Shown here: in pieces, positions 47,084 through 55,754 of the stretch
Layout of the letters: every line of letters begins with the position of its first letter
Numbering within the stretch: the stretch's first letter is position 1
DNA from: Caldilineaceae bacterium
GTDB lineage: Bacteria; Chloroflexota; Anaerolineae; Caldilineales; Caldilineaceae
Direction of reading: 5' to 3'
DNA: 64,000 bases
Assembly (NCBI GenBank): GCA_020634815.1
Contig: JACKBA010000015.1
Span: 1 to 64,000, forward strand
The notes under the pieces: generated by a model
Databases searched by the model: none
What the model saw: only the letters and a program-made list of their open reading frames with translations
Told to the model about the DNA's origin: nothing
Position numbers and translations under genes: made by a program

Positions 47084-48751
47084 ATGTCAATGGATCGGCG
47101 CACGTTTCTGCGCAATTCCGCGTGCGGCGTAGCAGCAATGGCTGCCGTCTGGCCTGGGCGACGTTGGTTTCCGCCCGATGTGTCCGGCGCAGCAACCACC
47201 AATAGCCGTCCCAACATCCTCGTGGTCATGGTGGATCAGATGCGCGATCCGCAGTGGTTCCCCGAGCAGAGCCAGCTCGACACGCTGTTGCCCAACATGG
47301 CACGCCTGCGCACCGGCGCCGTGAATTTCACCAACCACTATGCCGCGGCGACGGCATGCACCCCATCACGCGCATGCATGCTGACCGGTCTCTACACCCA
47401 CCAGCATTTCTGCATCGTCACCGAGGGCAGCCACCTCCACCCTGACTTCCCCACGTGGGGCGACTATCTGCGCCAGTTCGGCTATGCCACGCACTGGTTT
47501 GGCAAGTGGCACCTGTCCGAGGATTGCGACGGCGCCGCGCCGCCCTACACCTACCTGGAACCGTACGGCTTTGCCACCTACACCTGTCCCGACCCGCACG
47601 GTGCGCCCGGCCAGGGTCTCGACACCGACGACGACATCGCCAGGCAGTTCGCCACGTGGCTGGGCAACGCGACCGCGCCGGCGCAGCCCTGGTGCGCCAC
47701 GGTCAGCTTCGTGAATCCGCACGACATCATGTTCTACCCGCGCTTCACGCAGCACATCAGCGGCGAGGACAACCCGCCGTCTGTCTTCACGGAACTGCCA
47801 CCAAACTTCGAGACGCCCACGCAACTGGCAAGCCGCAGCAAGCCGGCGCTTCAGCGCGAGCTGGTCGAGGTTGCCAATCGCCAGTTCGGCCTCATGCGTC
47901 ACAGCGGCCCCGGCTATGCTGATGAGTGGGTCAAGATGCTCGATACCTATTTGCAGCTACATCAATATGTCGACGCGCAGATCGGCGCCGTCCTCGACGC
48001 GCTCGACGCCAACCCTGCGGTCCGCGACAATACCGTGGTTATCTTTACCTGCGACCATGGCGACTTCTGCGGCTCGCACGGGCTGCGCGGCAAAGGCGGC
48101 GCGGTCTACGAGGAGTCGATCCGCGTGCCCTTCTATGTGCGCGACTTTTCGGGGACGCTGGGTGCGCAACCCGGCGATCGCACGCAACTAACCTCGCACA
48201 TCGACTTGGCGGCGCTGCTCATGACCATCGGCTACGGCGGCAGCGGCTGGCGAACGCTGCCCGAGTGCAGCCACCTGGCGCAGCGCTTCGACATGCTCGA
48301 CATCGTTCGCAACCCGTCGGCGGCCGGCCGCGCCTACACCCTGCATACGACCGACGAGCCGGGCACCGAGGAGAAGACTGGTGTCGATTACCAGCCCTTC
48401 AACACGGCAGTGGCCAATCACGTGGCCTGCTATCGCACTGCGGCGGGAAAGCTGGCGACCTACAACTTCTGGACGGAGAACACGGTCGACAATGCGGCCG
48501 AGGGCGAGGAAGTCGAGTGCTATGACTACGCCACGCCGAACGGCCGTCTGGAGATCGATAACATCACCGACGACGCCAATCCGCTCTACGCACAACTCTA
48601 CGCCGCACTCATGGATGACGTGTACGCCAATGAGTTGCGCGCGCCGCTGCCTGCCGCGCTCGAAGCGGCACAGAACACGGCGCGCACGCAGTATCTGACC
48701 GATATCGGCCAGCTCGGTTATCGATCCTTCTTGCCGCACGTGGAGAAATGA
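47084..48751 (+). CDS. Tat-exported sulfatase
   Basis: A perfect AAGGAGGT lies just ahead of the ATG at 47084, giving 555 residues. The N-terminus MDRRTFLRNSACGVAAMA is a Tat signal. The metal site begins RPNILVVMVDQMRD (D51), and the formylglycine signature C92-T93-P94-S95-R96 lies in ACTPSRACMLTG, followed by GKWHL. The H of TCDHGD and HG motifs complete the type I sulfatase site. Such enzymes remove sulfate esters from polysaccharides or other sulfated organics and need a formylglycine-generating enzyme, which is not in the window. The C-terminus YRSFLPHVEK carries an FLP tail like that of the giant surface protein. Confidence 0.92.
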   Translation: MSMDRRTFLRNSACGVAAMAAVWPGRRWFPPDVSGAATTNSRPNILVVMVDQMRDPQWFPEQSQLDTLLPNMARLRTGAVNFTNHYAAATACTPSRACMLTGLYTHQHFCIVTEGSHLHPDFPTWGDYLRQFGYATHWFGKWHLSEDCDGAAPPYTYLEPYGFATYTCPDPHGAPGQGLDTDDDIARQFATWLGNATAPAQPWCATVSFVNPHDIMFYPRFTQHISGEDNPPSVFTELPPNFETPTQLASRSKPALQRELVEVANRQFGLMRHSGPGYADEWVKMLDTYLQLHQYVDAQIGAVLDALDANPAVRDNTVVIFTCDHGDFCGSHGLRGKGGAVYEESIRVPFYVRDFSGTLGAQPGDRTQLTSHIDLAALLMTIGYGGSGWRTLPECSHLAQRFDMLDIVRNPSAAGRAYTLHTTDEPGTEEKTGVDYQPFNTAVANHVACYRTAAGKLATYNFWTENTVDNAAEGEEVECYDYATPNGRLEIDNITDDANPLYAQLYAALMDDVYANELRAPLPAALEAAQNTARTQYLTDIGQLGYRSFLPHVEK

Positions 48752-48772
48752 CGCGCCGGGCCGTTCATCCCG

Positions 48773-49738
48773 TCATACGATATCGCCGAGCAGCCTTGCA
48801 ACCTGCGCTGCGTCCGGCGCACCCAGCACGCCGTCGTCCGCCATGACCACGCCGGCCGCGGTGGCGTGACCCCAGCGCACCGCGGCGGCGCCGTCGTAGC
48901 CATTCACCAGCGCCCACAACAGCCCGGCATCGAACGCGTCGCCGGCGCCCACGGTCTGGCGCACGGCCACGCGCAGCGCCGGCACATCGACCGACCCCGT
49001 CACCGTATGGACGCGCGCGCCCGCCGCACCGCGCTTGACGATGACATGGCGCGCCCCGCCGGCCAGCGACGCGGCGACGGCATCGTCCACCGAACCGGCA
49101 TAGACCGCCAGCTCGTGCTCGTTGCCGATCAGGTAATCGACTAGCGGCAGCAGCGGGCGCATCTCGTCTAGCGTCGCCGGCTGGCCGATAGCCGGTCCGA
49201 TATCGACCGCCGTGATGGCGCCGCGCGCCTTCGCTGCGTTGAGCATGGCGGCGTAGCCCGCGTCGCGCAGACCGACCAGCAGCGGAAAACTGGCGATGAG
49301 CAGCGCTGCCAGCCCATCATCCCAGCCGTCGGGCAGATCGGCCGGTGCGGTGGTGGCGTAGGCGCCGGCATGGTGAAAGGCGATCTGGTGGCGGGCCGCA
49401 TCGGTGATCACGGTGCTGGTGGAGGTTGCAGCGTCGGCACGCCGGCACAGCAGGCTGAGATCGACGCCGGCGGATTGCAGCCAGCCGGCCATCCGATCGC
49501 CCAGCATGTCACTTCCGATCGCGCTGAAGAGACGCACCGGCGCGCCCAGCCGCCCCAGCACAAAGGCGGTGTTGGCGCCGTTGCCGCCGACGACCATGCG
49601 CAGCGGCTCACTGCACCAGGCCAGGTTGTCGGCACGGAAGCCGTCATTGGCCAGCGTGGGCAGGTGGTCGGCGCCGGCGATGAAGAGATCGACAGTCGTG
49701 CTGCCGGCGACGACGATGGCGCGTTGTGCGGCGCTCAT
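48773..49738 (-). CDS. PfkB family carbohydrate kinase
   Basis: The 321-residue ribokinase-type protein has the N-terminal GGNGANTAFVLGRLG motif (51-65) and the C-terminal anion-hole/catalytic motif TVGAGDAFDAG with the catalytic D267. The overall length and the two PfkB signatures are intact. It phosphorylates a sugar or sugar acid at the expense of ATP; the substrate cannot be read from sequence. The start overlaps the stop of the MetE-like gene by 4 bp (ATGA), placing it as the last gene of the SIS/dehydrogenase/MetE-like/kinase operon. It converges on the sulfatase gene with 21 bp between the stops. Confidence 0.9.
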   Translation of the reverse strand: MSAAQRAIVVAGSTTVDLFIAGADHLPTLANDGFRADNLAWCSEPLRMVVGGNGANTAFVLGRLGAPVRLFSAIGSDMLGDRMAGWLQSAGVDLSLLCRRADAATSTSTVITDAARHQIAFHHAGAYATTAPADLPDGWDDGLAALLIASFPLLVGLRDAGYAAMLNAAKARGAITAVDIGPAIGQPATLDEMRPLLPLVDYLIGNEHELAVYAGSVDDAVAASLAGGARHVIVKRGAAGARVHTVTGSVDVPALRVAVRQTVGAGDAFDAGLLWALVNGYDGAAAVRWGHATAAGVVMADDGVLGAPDAAQVARLLGDIV

Positions 49739-50772
49739 GCCAGCCCAAGCTCCGCCCGTATGCGCCGGACGCCCGCCACCATGTTCTGCAACTTCTTGCG
49801 TGCGGCCCAGCGTGCCGTCTGGCTGAGGCCGCAGTCGGGCGCAAAGGCCAGCCGTTCCGCCGGCGCGTGGCGCAGGCAGAGGCGCACCCGCTCGGCGATG
49901 TCCTCCGGTGTCTCGATGTAGTAGCTCTTGACGTCGATGATCCCGACCGCCACATCACGCTGCTCGGCAATCGCGCCGATGACCTCGATCTCGGCGAATT
50001 CGCGGCTGGCCATCTCCACGTGAATCTCGTCGACATTCATGGCCAGAAAGGCAGGGAACATGGGCGCATAGCGGCGCGGGCCGACCGCGCGCGCCTTGAA
50101 GTTGCCAAAGCAGAGATGCGTCGAGAGCCGGCATTTACCCACGATGGGCGCTACCGTGCGGTTGAAGATATCGACGAAGCGGTCGGGGTCCTCCCTGTAC
50201 GCGTAGCAGGACATGGAGGGCTCGTCCACCGTGATCTCCTGGCAGCCGGCCTCCACCAGCGCGACCAGCTCGCGCTGCACCAGCGGCAGCAGCGCCTCGG
50301 TCACGGCGTAGCGGTCAGCATAGGCGTCGTTGGGCAGGAGCCGGCCGCTGAGCGTATAGGGGCCTGGGATGCTCGCCTTGAGTGTCGGGCCGGGCGGGGC
50401 CAGGCGGCGCAGGCGGGCAAACTCCTCGACCACGCCAAAGCCGTCGGGCGCGTCGAGAGAATCGACGATGGCGTGCTTGCCGCGCTGGTCGTGCGCAGGC
50501 GGTCCCCAGCGCCGCGGCGACTGTCCCTCGTGGGCGATGCCGCGCAGGTAGCCGTAGAAGGAGAGGTTGAAGTCGAGGCGCGTCTGCTCGCCGTCGGTGA
50601 TGACGTCGAGCCCGGCCGCGACCTGGTCGTGGATGGCGCAGACGACCGCGTCGTCGATGAGCTCGGCCACGTCGTCGGCGCCGAATTGGTCCAGGTGCGT
50701 GCTGGCAAATTCCAGCCAGCCCGGAAAGGGGTAGCTGCCGATGACGGTGGTGCGCAGGGGTCTGGGTTGCAT
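49735..50772 (-). CDS. MetE-like (cobalamin-independent methionine synthase C-terminal family) protein
   Basis: The 345-residue protein resembles the stand-alone catalytic half of MetE-type enzymes. The N-terminal TTVIGSYPFPGWL is characteristic, and likely zinc ligands H219 and C221 (LSTHLCFGN) and C314 (FAPDCGLSQ) are present, with E254 (HVEMA) a possible fourth. ITVDEPSMSCYAY and KASIPGPYTLSGRL also match. Free-standing MetE-like proteins include archaeal methionine synthases and enzymes that demethylate or cleave C-S bonds; in a carbohydrate operon a role other than methionine synthesis is plausible. It overlaps the kinase gene and follows the shikimate-dehydrogenase-like gene after 32 bp. 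Confidence 0.87.
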   Translation of the reverse strand: MQPRPLRTTVIGSYPFPGWLEFASTHLDQFGADDVAELIDDAVVCAIHDQVAAGLDVITDGEQTRLDFNLSFYGYLRGIAHEGQSPRRWGPPAHDQRGKHAIVDSLDAPDGFGVVEEFARLRRLAPPGPTLKASIPGPYTLSGRLLPNDAYADRYAVTEALLPLVQRELVALVEAGCQEITVDEPSMSCYAYREDPDRFVDIFNRTVAPIVGKCRLSTHLCFGNFKARAVGPRRYAPMFPAFLAMNVDEIHVEMASREFAEIEVIGAIAEQRDVAVGIIDVKSYYIETPEDIAERVRLCLRHAPAERLAFAPDCGLSQTARWAARKKLQNMVAGVRRIRAELGLA

Positions 50773-50804
50773 AGGCTCTCCTTTGGATTGGTACGAACGA
50801 TGAA

Positions 50805-51746
50805 TCAGCGCAGGCTTGCAGCTTCGGCGGCAAGCCGCTCAAACGTGGCGGTGTCGATAGGCAGGTCGAGCACGTGGCTGATGACCTGCGTCCAGCCGTG
50901 CAGGAAGTAGAGCCAGCCATCCTCCACGACGAGCTGCCGCGCGGCCTGCTGGCGCTGCGCCTGGCGCAAAAAATCCAGTTCGCCGCGGTAGTTCAGTTCC
51001 CACGCAATGCCACGGTGTGGGAAGCGGCCGGCATCCGTCACGGGCGAGCCGGGCCGATCCTTGCCCATGCCCGTGGCGTTGATGACGATGCTATGATCGG
51101 GCAGCGCCGCCATCAGTTCGTCGTTGCGTCGCGGATCCTCGTTGAGGATGTAGTCGAACCGGCTGGCGTCGCCAAAGGGTGCGACGATGGCGCGCAGGCT
51201 CTCCAGCCGGCCGGGCGAGCGATTGACGACGATAAAACGCGCTGGTCGGTCAGCCGGGTCCGGCTTGCTCAGCAGGTGCAGGGCGATGGCCGCGGCCGCT
51301 CCGCCCGCGCCCAGGCAGAGCACGTGCGCGCCGGTTGCACCAAAGTAGCCCGGCCCGGTGATGGCGTCCAGGCTGATGCCGCCGGCGCTGGGGTCGGTGG
51401 CGTGACCCAGCAGGCGGTCGCCGCGCCTGGCAATGCTCGACACCTCTTGCAACGCGGCCGCAGCCGGGCTCAGTTCGTCGAAGAGGTCGGCCGCGGCGTG
51501 AAGCAGGTCGACCTTGTGCGTGGTGACGAGGCCGCCCAGCGCCAGCGGCTCGCGGCGCACGAACGCGACGAAGGCGCGGTAATTGGCGGGATCGTCGTGC
51601 AGCGGAAAATCCACGCCCTGGAGGACGACCTCCGGCCGACCCAGCACCGCCATCCAGCGCGGAAAGACGCGGCGCGACGACGACTGGCCCGTGCTCACGC
51701 CGACGAAGTAGAAGGTCGGTTGCTGGGGCGGCGGTGGAACAGGCAT
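50805..51746 (-). CDS. Shikimate dehydrogenase-like NAD(P)-binding protein
   Basis: The start is the ATG at 51746, which overlaps the stop of the SIS gene (TGATG); the frame is open further upstream only as a shadow. The 313-residue protein keeps the catalytic pair expected of shikimate dehydrogenases, K78 (LVTTHKVDLL) and D118 (GHATDPSAG), and the Rossmann loop GAGGAA (146-151), but the substrate-binding SLS-type motif near the N-terminus is replaced by GVSTGQSSSRRVFPRW. A substrate other than shikimate, probably an oxidised sugar or acid from the neighbouring pathway, is likely. It is the second gene of the minus operon. Confidence 0.8.
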   Translation of the reverse strand: MPVPPPPQQPTFYFVGVSTGQSSSRRVFPRWMAVLGRPEVVLQGVDFPLHDDPANYRAFVAFVRREPLALGGLVTTHKVDLLHAAADLFDELSPAAAALQEVSSIARRGDRLLGHATDPSAGGISLDAITGPGYFGATGAHVLCLGAGGAAAAIALHLLSKPDPADRPARFIVVNRSPGRLESLRAIVAPFGDASRFDYILNEDPRRNDELMAALPDHSIVINATGMGKDRPGSPVTDAGRFPHRGIAWELNYRGELDFLRQAQRQQAARQLVVEDGWLYFLHGWTQVISHVLDLPIDTATFERLAAEAASLR

Positions 51747-52519
51747 CAGCCGTAAACCCGTTTGACCCGGCGCCGGTAGTCGTCGTATGCGGCGTCGAAC
51801 TGCGCCTGCGATTGCTCGCTGCCGATGAAGTGCGCGCTCGTCAGCACAATGGGCGGCTGGCCGAGTGCGGTGAGTTTCTCGGCGATGAGGCATTTGAGCG
51901 CGTTGGTGATCGCGGCCGCGCCGATGGTCGAGCCGGGACCGACGGGGTCGGTCAGGCCGTCGACGCGCACCATGGCGTCGCCCGCCGGCGTGCAGTTGTC
52001 CAGCACCACGTCGGCGATGTCGAGCAGGCGTTGCCCCGACGAATGCTTGGGCTTGCTCGCCGCGCAATGCTCCACCGAGACGACGGCGATCACGGGCAGC
52101 CCCAGCCGCTTGACCTCCAGCGCCACCTCGACGACGACCTCATTGATGCCGCTGTTGGAGAAGATGATGAAAGAGTCGGGCGGCGCCAGGACAAAGTTGC
52201 GCAGGATGACCTTGCCCAAGCCCTCGACGTGCTCCAGAAACATGGCCTGGCGCTGGCCGTTGGCGCCGACGACCTGGTTATGGTTGGTCAGCGACAGCTC
52301 CACAATGGAGTGAAAGCCGGGAAAACTGCCGTGGCGCGGAAACATTTCCTCGACGAACATGCGCGAGTGGCCGGTGGCGAAGAGATGGACGAGACCGCCG
52401 CCGGAGATCGACGCCGTGCAGATGTCGGCGGCACGCGCCAGCGCGTCGAGTTGCGTGGCCTGGATGCGCTCGATGATCGTCGCGGCGGCGGCAAGATAAG
52501 CTTGGGCTGGGTTGTTCAT
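51746..52519 (-). CDS. SIS-domain protein (UPF0309-like)
   Basis: The start is the ATG at 52519; the longer frame reaches 52663 but would cover the promoter region. The 257-residue protein has the sugar-isomerase fold: VHLFATGHSRMFVEEMF, then IIFSNSGINEVVVEVAL with the conserved Ser-x-Ser phosphosugar site, then LPVIAVVSVEHC. Members act on phosphorylated aldoses or bind them as regulators. It heads the operon toward the PfkB kinase and diverges from the dehydrogenase at 52796, so it is likely co-regulated with it. Confidence 0.85.
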   Translation of the reverse strand: MNNPAQAYLAAAATIIERIQATQLDALARAADICTASISGGGLVHLFATGHSRMFVEEMFPRHGSFPGFHSIVELSLTNHNQVVGANGQRQAMFLEHVEGLGKVILRNFVLAPPDSFIIFSNSGINEVVVEVALEVKRLGLPVIAVVSVEHCAASKPKHSSGQRLLDIADVVLDNCTPAGDAMVRVDGLTDPVGPGSTIGAAAITNALKCLIAEKLTALGQPPIVLTSAHFIGSEQSQAQFDAAYDDYRRRVKRVYG

Positions 52520-52546
52520 AGTCGTTTCGAAAGTATTTTGGATTGG

Positions 52547-52574
52547 TTGACAGACAATCGCATGGCAGTATACA
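52547..52574 (+). promoter_or_regulatory. Candidate plus-strand promoter in the SIS/dehydrogenase divergent gap
   Basis: TTGACA at 52547-52552 is a perfect -35 hexamer; 16 bp later TATACA (52569-52574) is a fair -10. It would drive the dehydrogenase at 52796 with a leader of about 210 bases. No clear minus-strand promoter was identified, but the divergent layout needs one. Confidence 0.4.
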
Positions 52575-52587
52575 CTAGCTTGGTATA
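52569..52587. promoter_or_regulatory. Candidate operator TATAC-N9-GTATA
   Basis: A 5-bp perfect inverted repeat separated by 9 bp overlaps the proposed -10 element and lies 50-68 bp upstream of the divergent SIS gene. Position and symmetry suit a GntR- or LacI-type regulator binding site controlling both operons. No regulator gene is adjacent. Confidence 0.35.
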
Positions 52588-52795
52588 GCAACCCAGTCAC
52601 CCGCAAACCATGGTCGCGGTCGAGATTCCTGTCTTCCCCAGAGAAATGAGCGCCGATTTGCACGCCTTTTCATCCACGGTTCACCGTGATGCTGCACGGC
52701 ATGAGCAGCCGTGGTGAGTTTGGCGCGGGCAGGCAGGGTGACCGGGCAACTATCAAAAGAAGCTACCAAAACCGATCAATTCCAGGAGGTATGCG

Positions 52796-53971
52796 ATGTA
52801 TGACATTGGTGTAGCGATCACCGGCACCGGCTTTATGGGGCCGGCCCACACCGAAGCGTTGCGCCGCCTCGGCATCCGCGTCGTCGGCATTCTCGGCTCA
52901 TCGCCGGAGAAGTCGCAGCGCTTTGCCGAAGCCCACGGCATTCCCAAGGCTTATAGCAGCTTTGACGACATCCTGAACGATGACGAGGTGGGCGCCGTCC
53001 ACATTACGACGCCCAACCGCTGGCACTTCGACACGACCAAGGCGGCGCTGCTGGCCGGCAAGCATGTCATGTGCGAAAAGCCGTTGACTATGGATTCGCG
53101 CGAGTCGGCAGAGCTGGTCGAGCTGGCGAAGTCGGTCAAGCTGGCCGCGGGCGTCAACTACAATTACCGCTTCTACCCGACTAGCATCGAGGCACGGGCG
53201 CGCGTGCGCTCCGGCCAGGTGGGCGATGTCGTCTCGGTCTTCGGCAACTACGTACAGGACTGGCTGCTCTACCCCACCGACTACAACTGGCGCGTGCTTG
53301 CCTCCGAGGGCGGCCGGCTGCGCGCGCTGGCCGACATCGGCACGCACTGGATGGACCTGGTGCAGACGATCACGGGGCAGCGCATCGAGTCGGTCTTTGC
53401 CGACCTGCGCACGGTCTTCCCGGTGCGCCACCGGCCCAAAGGCGAGGTGGAGACCTTTAGCGCCAAGACGGTGCAGCACGACAACACCGAGGCCATCGAC
53501 ATCGAGACCGAGGACCAGGGCGCGGTGCTCATCCGCTTTGCCAACGGCGCGCAGGGCGTGCTGTGGGTCTCGCAACTGACCGCCGGGCGCAAGAACAACC
53601 TGCGCTATGAAATTGCCGGCACTCAGGATTCCATCTGGTTCGACGGCGAGCGCCCCAATGAACTGTGGATCGGCCATCGCAACAAGCCCAATGAGCATCT
53701 CTTCAAGGACCCGGGGCTGATGGATCCCATGGTCAGCCGCTACATCGACTATCCGGGCGGCCACAACGAGGGCTACCCCGACTCCTTCAAGATGTGCTTC
53801 CGCTCCTTCTATGACTACATCGCCGCCGGCGACTACGATGCGACGCCCTTCTTCCCCACCTTCGAGGAGGGCCACCACGAGATCCTGTTGTGCGAAGCGA
53901 TCCTGCGCAGCCACGACGAGAAGCGCTGGGTGACCGTCGGCGATAGTACCTTCGAAATGATGACCGAGTAA
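52796..53971 (+). CDS. Gfo/Idh/MocA family oxidoreductase
   Basis: A strong AGGAGG lies just before the ATG at 52796, giving 391 residues. The Rossmann loop GTGFMG is at 10-15 and the catalytic E94-K95-P96 in VMCEKPLTMD. AADIGTHWMDLVQTITG-type region (about 175-200, with DIGTHW) contributes the active-site D/H. QVSYQL-like C-terminal strands end with a conserved-looking Arg/Gly-rich part. It oxidises a sugar or cyclitol with NAD(P). It is followed after 14 bp by a TIM-barrel isomerase, a common pair in inositol-like or unusual-sugar breakdown, and faces the SIS operon. Confidence 0.93.
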   Translation: MYDIGVAITGTGFMGPAHTEALRRLGIRVVGILGSSPEKSQRFAEAHGIPKAYSSFDDILNDDEVGAVHITTPNRWHFDTTKAALLAGKHVMCEKPLTMDSRESAELVELAKSVKLAAGVNYNYRFYPTSIEARARVRSGQVGDVVSVFGNYVQDWLLYPTDYNWRVLASEGGRLRALADIGTHWMDLVQTITGQRIESVFADLRTVFPVRHRPKGEVETFSAKTVQHDNTEAIDIETEDQGAVLIRFANGAQGVLWVSQLTAGRKNNLRYEIAGTQDSIWFDGERPNELWIGHRNKPNEHLFKDPGLMDPMVSRYIDYPGGHNEGYPDSFKMCFRSFYDYIAAGDYDATPFFPTFEEGHHEILLCEAILRSHDEKRWVTVGDSTFEMMTE

Positions 53972-53985
53972 GTGGGAGGAGACCC

Positions 53986-54909
53986 ATGCGATTAGGATTT
54001 GTCAGCGCGATCCTGCCCGATCTGTCGTTGGAAGAGGTTGTCGAGTTTGCCGCCGAGAGCGGCTACGGCTGTGTCGAGGTGATGTGCTGGCCCAAGGGCA
54101 AGGCCGAGCGCCGTTATGCCGGTGTCACGCACATTGACGTCACCGGCTTCACCGACTCCGACGCCGAGCAGGTCAACGAGTTGTTCGACCAACTGGACGT
54201 GACCATCAGCGGGCTGGGCTACTACCCGAACCCGCTGGCGCCGGATGAGGCCGAGGCGCAGGTCTATGTCGAGCACATCAAGGCGGTCATCCTGGCGGCG
54301 GAGAAGTTGGGCGTGCCCGTCGTCAATACCTTCATCGGCCGCGACTGGACCAGGTCGCTGGACGACAATTGGCCGCGTTTTCTCAGCACGTGGAAGCCGC
54401 TCATCGCCTTCGCCGAGGATCACGGCATCAAGATCGGTATCGAGAACTGCCCCATGCTCTTCACGCGTGACGAGTGGCCGGGCGGCAAGAACCTGGCGCG
54501 CTCGCCCGCGATCTGGCGGCGCATGTTCGAGGACATCCCCAGCCCCAACTTCGGGCTGAACTATGACCCGTCGCACCTGATCTGGCAGCAGATGGATTAT
54601 CTGGCGCCGCTGCGTGAGTTCAAGGATCGGCTGCACCACGTCCATGCCAAGGATGCGCGTATCGATCGGCACAAGCTGGATCAGGTCGGCGTGCTGGGCT
54701 TCCCCAACGAGTATCACACGCCCAAGCTGCCCGGCATGGGCGACGTGGACTGGGGCAAGTTCTTCTCCACGCTGACGGACACGGGCTACAACGGACCGGT
54801 GGCGGTCGAGGTGGAGGATCGCGCCTACGAGGGGTCGCTGGAACTGCGCACGGCGTCGCTGATCCAGAGCCTGGCCTATCTGCGCCAGTACCTCACCGTC
54901 GATCTGTAA
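53986..54909 (+). CDS. Sugar phosphate isomerase/epimerase family (IolE-like TIM barrel)
   Basis: The 307-residue protein starts at an ATG preceded by GGGAGGAG. It is a xylose-isomerase-like barrel: LVEFAAESGYGCVEVMCW-type first strands, IGIENCPML with the metal ligand E, LNYDPSHLIWQ with D and H, HVHAKDARID with H, and VAVEVEDRAYEG with the last E, all consistent with a bound divalent metal. It probably isomerises, epimerises or dehydrates the keto product of the upstream dehydrogenase, 14 bp away. Substrate not known. Confidence 0.9.
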   Translation: MRLGFVSAILPDLSLEEVVEFAAESGYGCVEVMCWPKGKAERRYAGVTHIDVTGFTDSDAEQVNELFDQLDVTISGLGYYPNPLAPDEAEAQVYVEHIKAVILAAEKLGVPVVNTFIGRDWTRSLDDNWPRFLSTWKPLIAFAEDHGIKIGIENCPMLFTRDEWPGGKNLARSPAIWRRMFEDIPSPNFGLNYDPSHLIWQQMDYLAPLREFKDRLHHVHAKDARIDRHKLDQVGVLGFPNEYHTPKLPGMGDVDWGKFFSTLTDTGYNGPVAVEVEDRAYEGSLELRTASLIQSLAYLRQYLTVDL

Positions 54910-55289
54910 GTCGGACGGCCGGTGCGTTCTTGAGATTAAGCAGGCGGTTCGGCACTGGCGTACGGGCCCATCGGGCGATATATCGCCACCAGGGCATGAA
55001 GTATTGCCCGTACGCTAGTGCCGAATCTAAGCGCTCCGTATCCTTGTGATTTTCTGCCACTGAGTCCCAAATCACCCGAGCGGCGATTGCCAAATCCGTT
55101 GCTTCCACGAATCCGTTGTAGTGCCGTATGTAAGTGGGCGGCCGGCGACCAGCGGGTATCGCAGACCCCATCCACACAATCCCCCCGTTTTGTCTTCACA
55201 ACATCTTCACACCCTGCGCCTATCCTTGAGTCACAAACAACAACACGACCGGGCAACCGGTCACAAGCTCAAGTGAAAGGAGCACAACA
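54910..55289. other. 380-bp gap with a 78-bp inverted-repeat element
   Basis: Apart from the inverted repeat at 54948-55025 and the Shine-Dalgarno of the next gene (GAAAGGAG), nothing coding was identified. The stretch after 55026 must hold the promoter of the small secreted protein; no convincing -35/-10 pair was recognised. Confidence 0.6.
54948..55025. repeat. 78-bp element with 20-bp terminal inverted repeats
   Basis: Left arm TTCGGCACTGGCGTACGGGC (54948-54967) and right arm 55006-55025 are reverse complements at 19 of 20 positions, separated by 38 bp that contain the smaller palindrome GCGATATATCGC. No T-tract follows, so it is not a standard terminator. It could be a MITE/REP-like mobile repeat or a large cruciform; other copies outside the window would decide. 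Confidence 0.7.
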
Positions 55290-55730
55290 ATGTTTCGCAA
55301 GGGTATGCTGGCCACGATGGTGGCGATGATGCTGGTTCTGGTGATTGCCGGTGCAGCACTGGCGCAGGGCTACGGTCCCGGCACGGGCACCGGGGTTCCG
55401 GGCAGCGGCCTCTGTCTCAACGGCGAGGATCTCAACGGTGACGGCGTCTGCGACACCTGGGTCGACACCGACGGCGACGGGATCAACGACATTGCGCCGC
55501 AGGACGGCACGGGCAGCCAGTATGGCCGACGCGGTGCGAACCGCCAGGCCATGACCAACGGCCAGGCGCTGGGTGGCGCACAGGTGCAGTGCCAGAGCGC
55601 AGGCAGCCAGCCCTATTACGCCGACGAGGACGCCGATGGCACGTGTGACAACTTTGTCGATGCCGATGGCGACGGCGTGAGCGACGGGGCCATGCGCCAG
55701 GGCGGCCAGGGCGGGCGCCGCGGCCGGTAG
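55290..55730 (+). CDS. Small secreted protein with EF-hand-like DxDGDG loops
   Basis: GAAAGGAG precedes the ATG at 55290. The 146-residue product has a signal peptide (MLATMVAMMLVLVIAGAALAQ), then a Gly-rich start and three acidic loops: LNGDGVCDTWVDTDGDGIND, YADEDADGTCDNF and VDADGDGVSDGAM. These match thrombospondin type 3/EF-hand-like calcium loops, with two cysteine pairs that could form disulphides. The tail QGGQGGRRGR is basic. It is likely an extracellular calcium-binding protein; its role is unknown. A strong hairpin follows. Confidence 0.85.
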   Translation: MFRKGMLATMVAMMLVLVIAGAALAQGYGPGTGTGVPGSGLCLNGEDLNGDGVCDTWVDTDGDGINDIAPQDGTGSQYGRRGANRQAMTNGQALGGAQVQCQSAGSQPYYADEDADGTCDNFVDADGDGVSDGAMRQGGQGGRRGR

Positions 55731-55754
55731 GACGACAATCCGGTAACAAATTAA

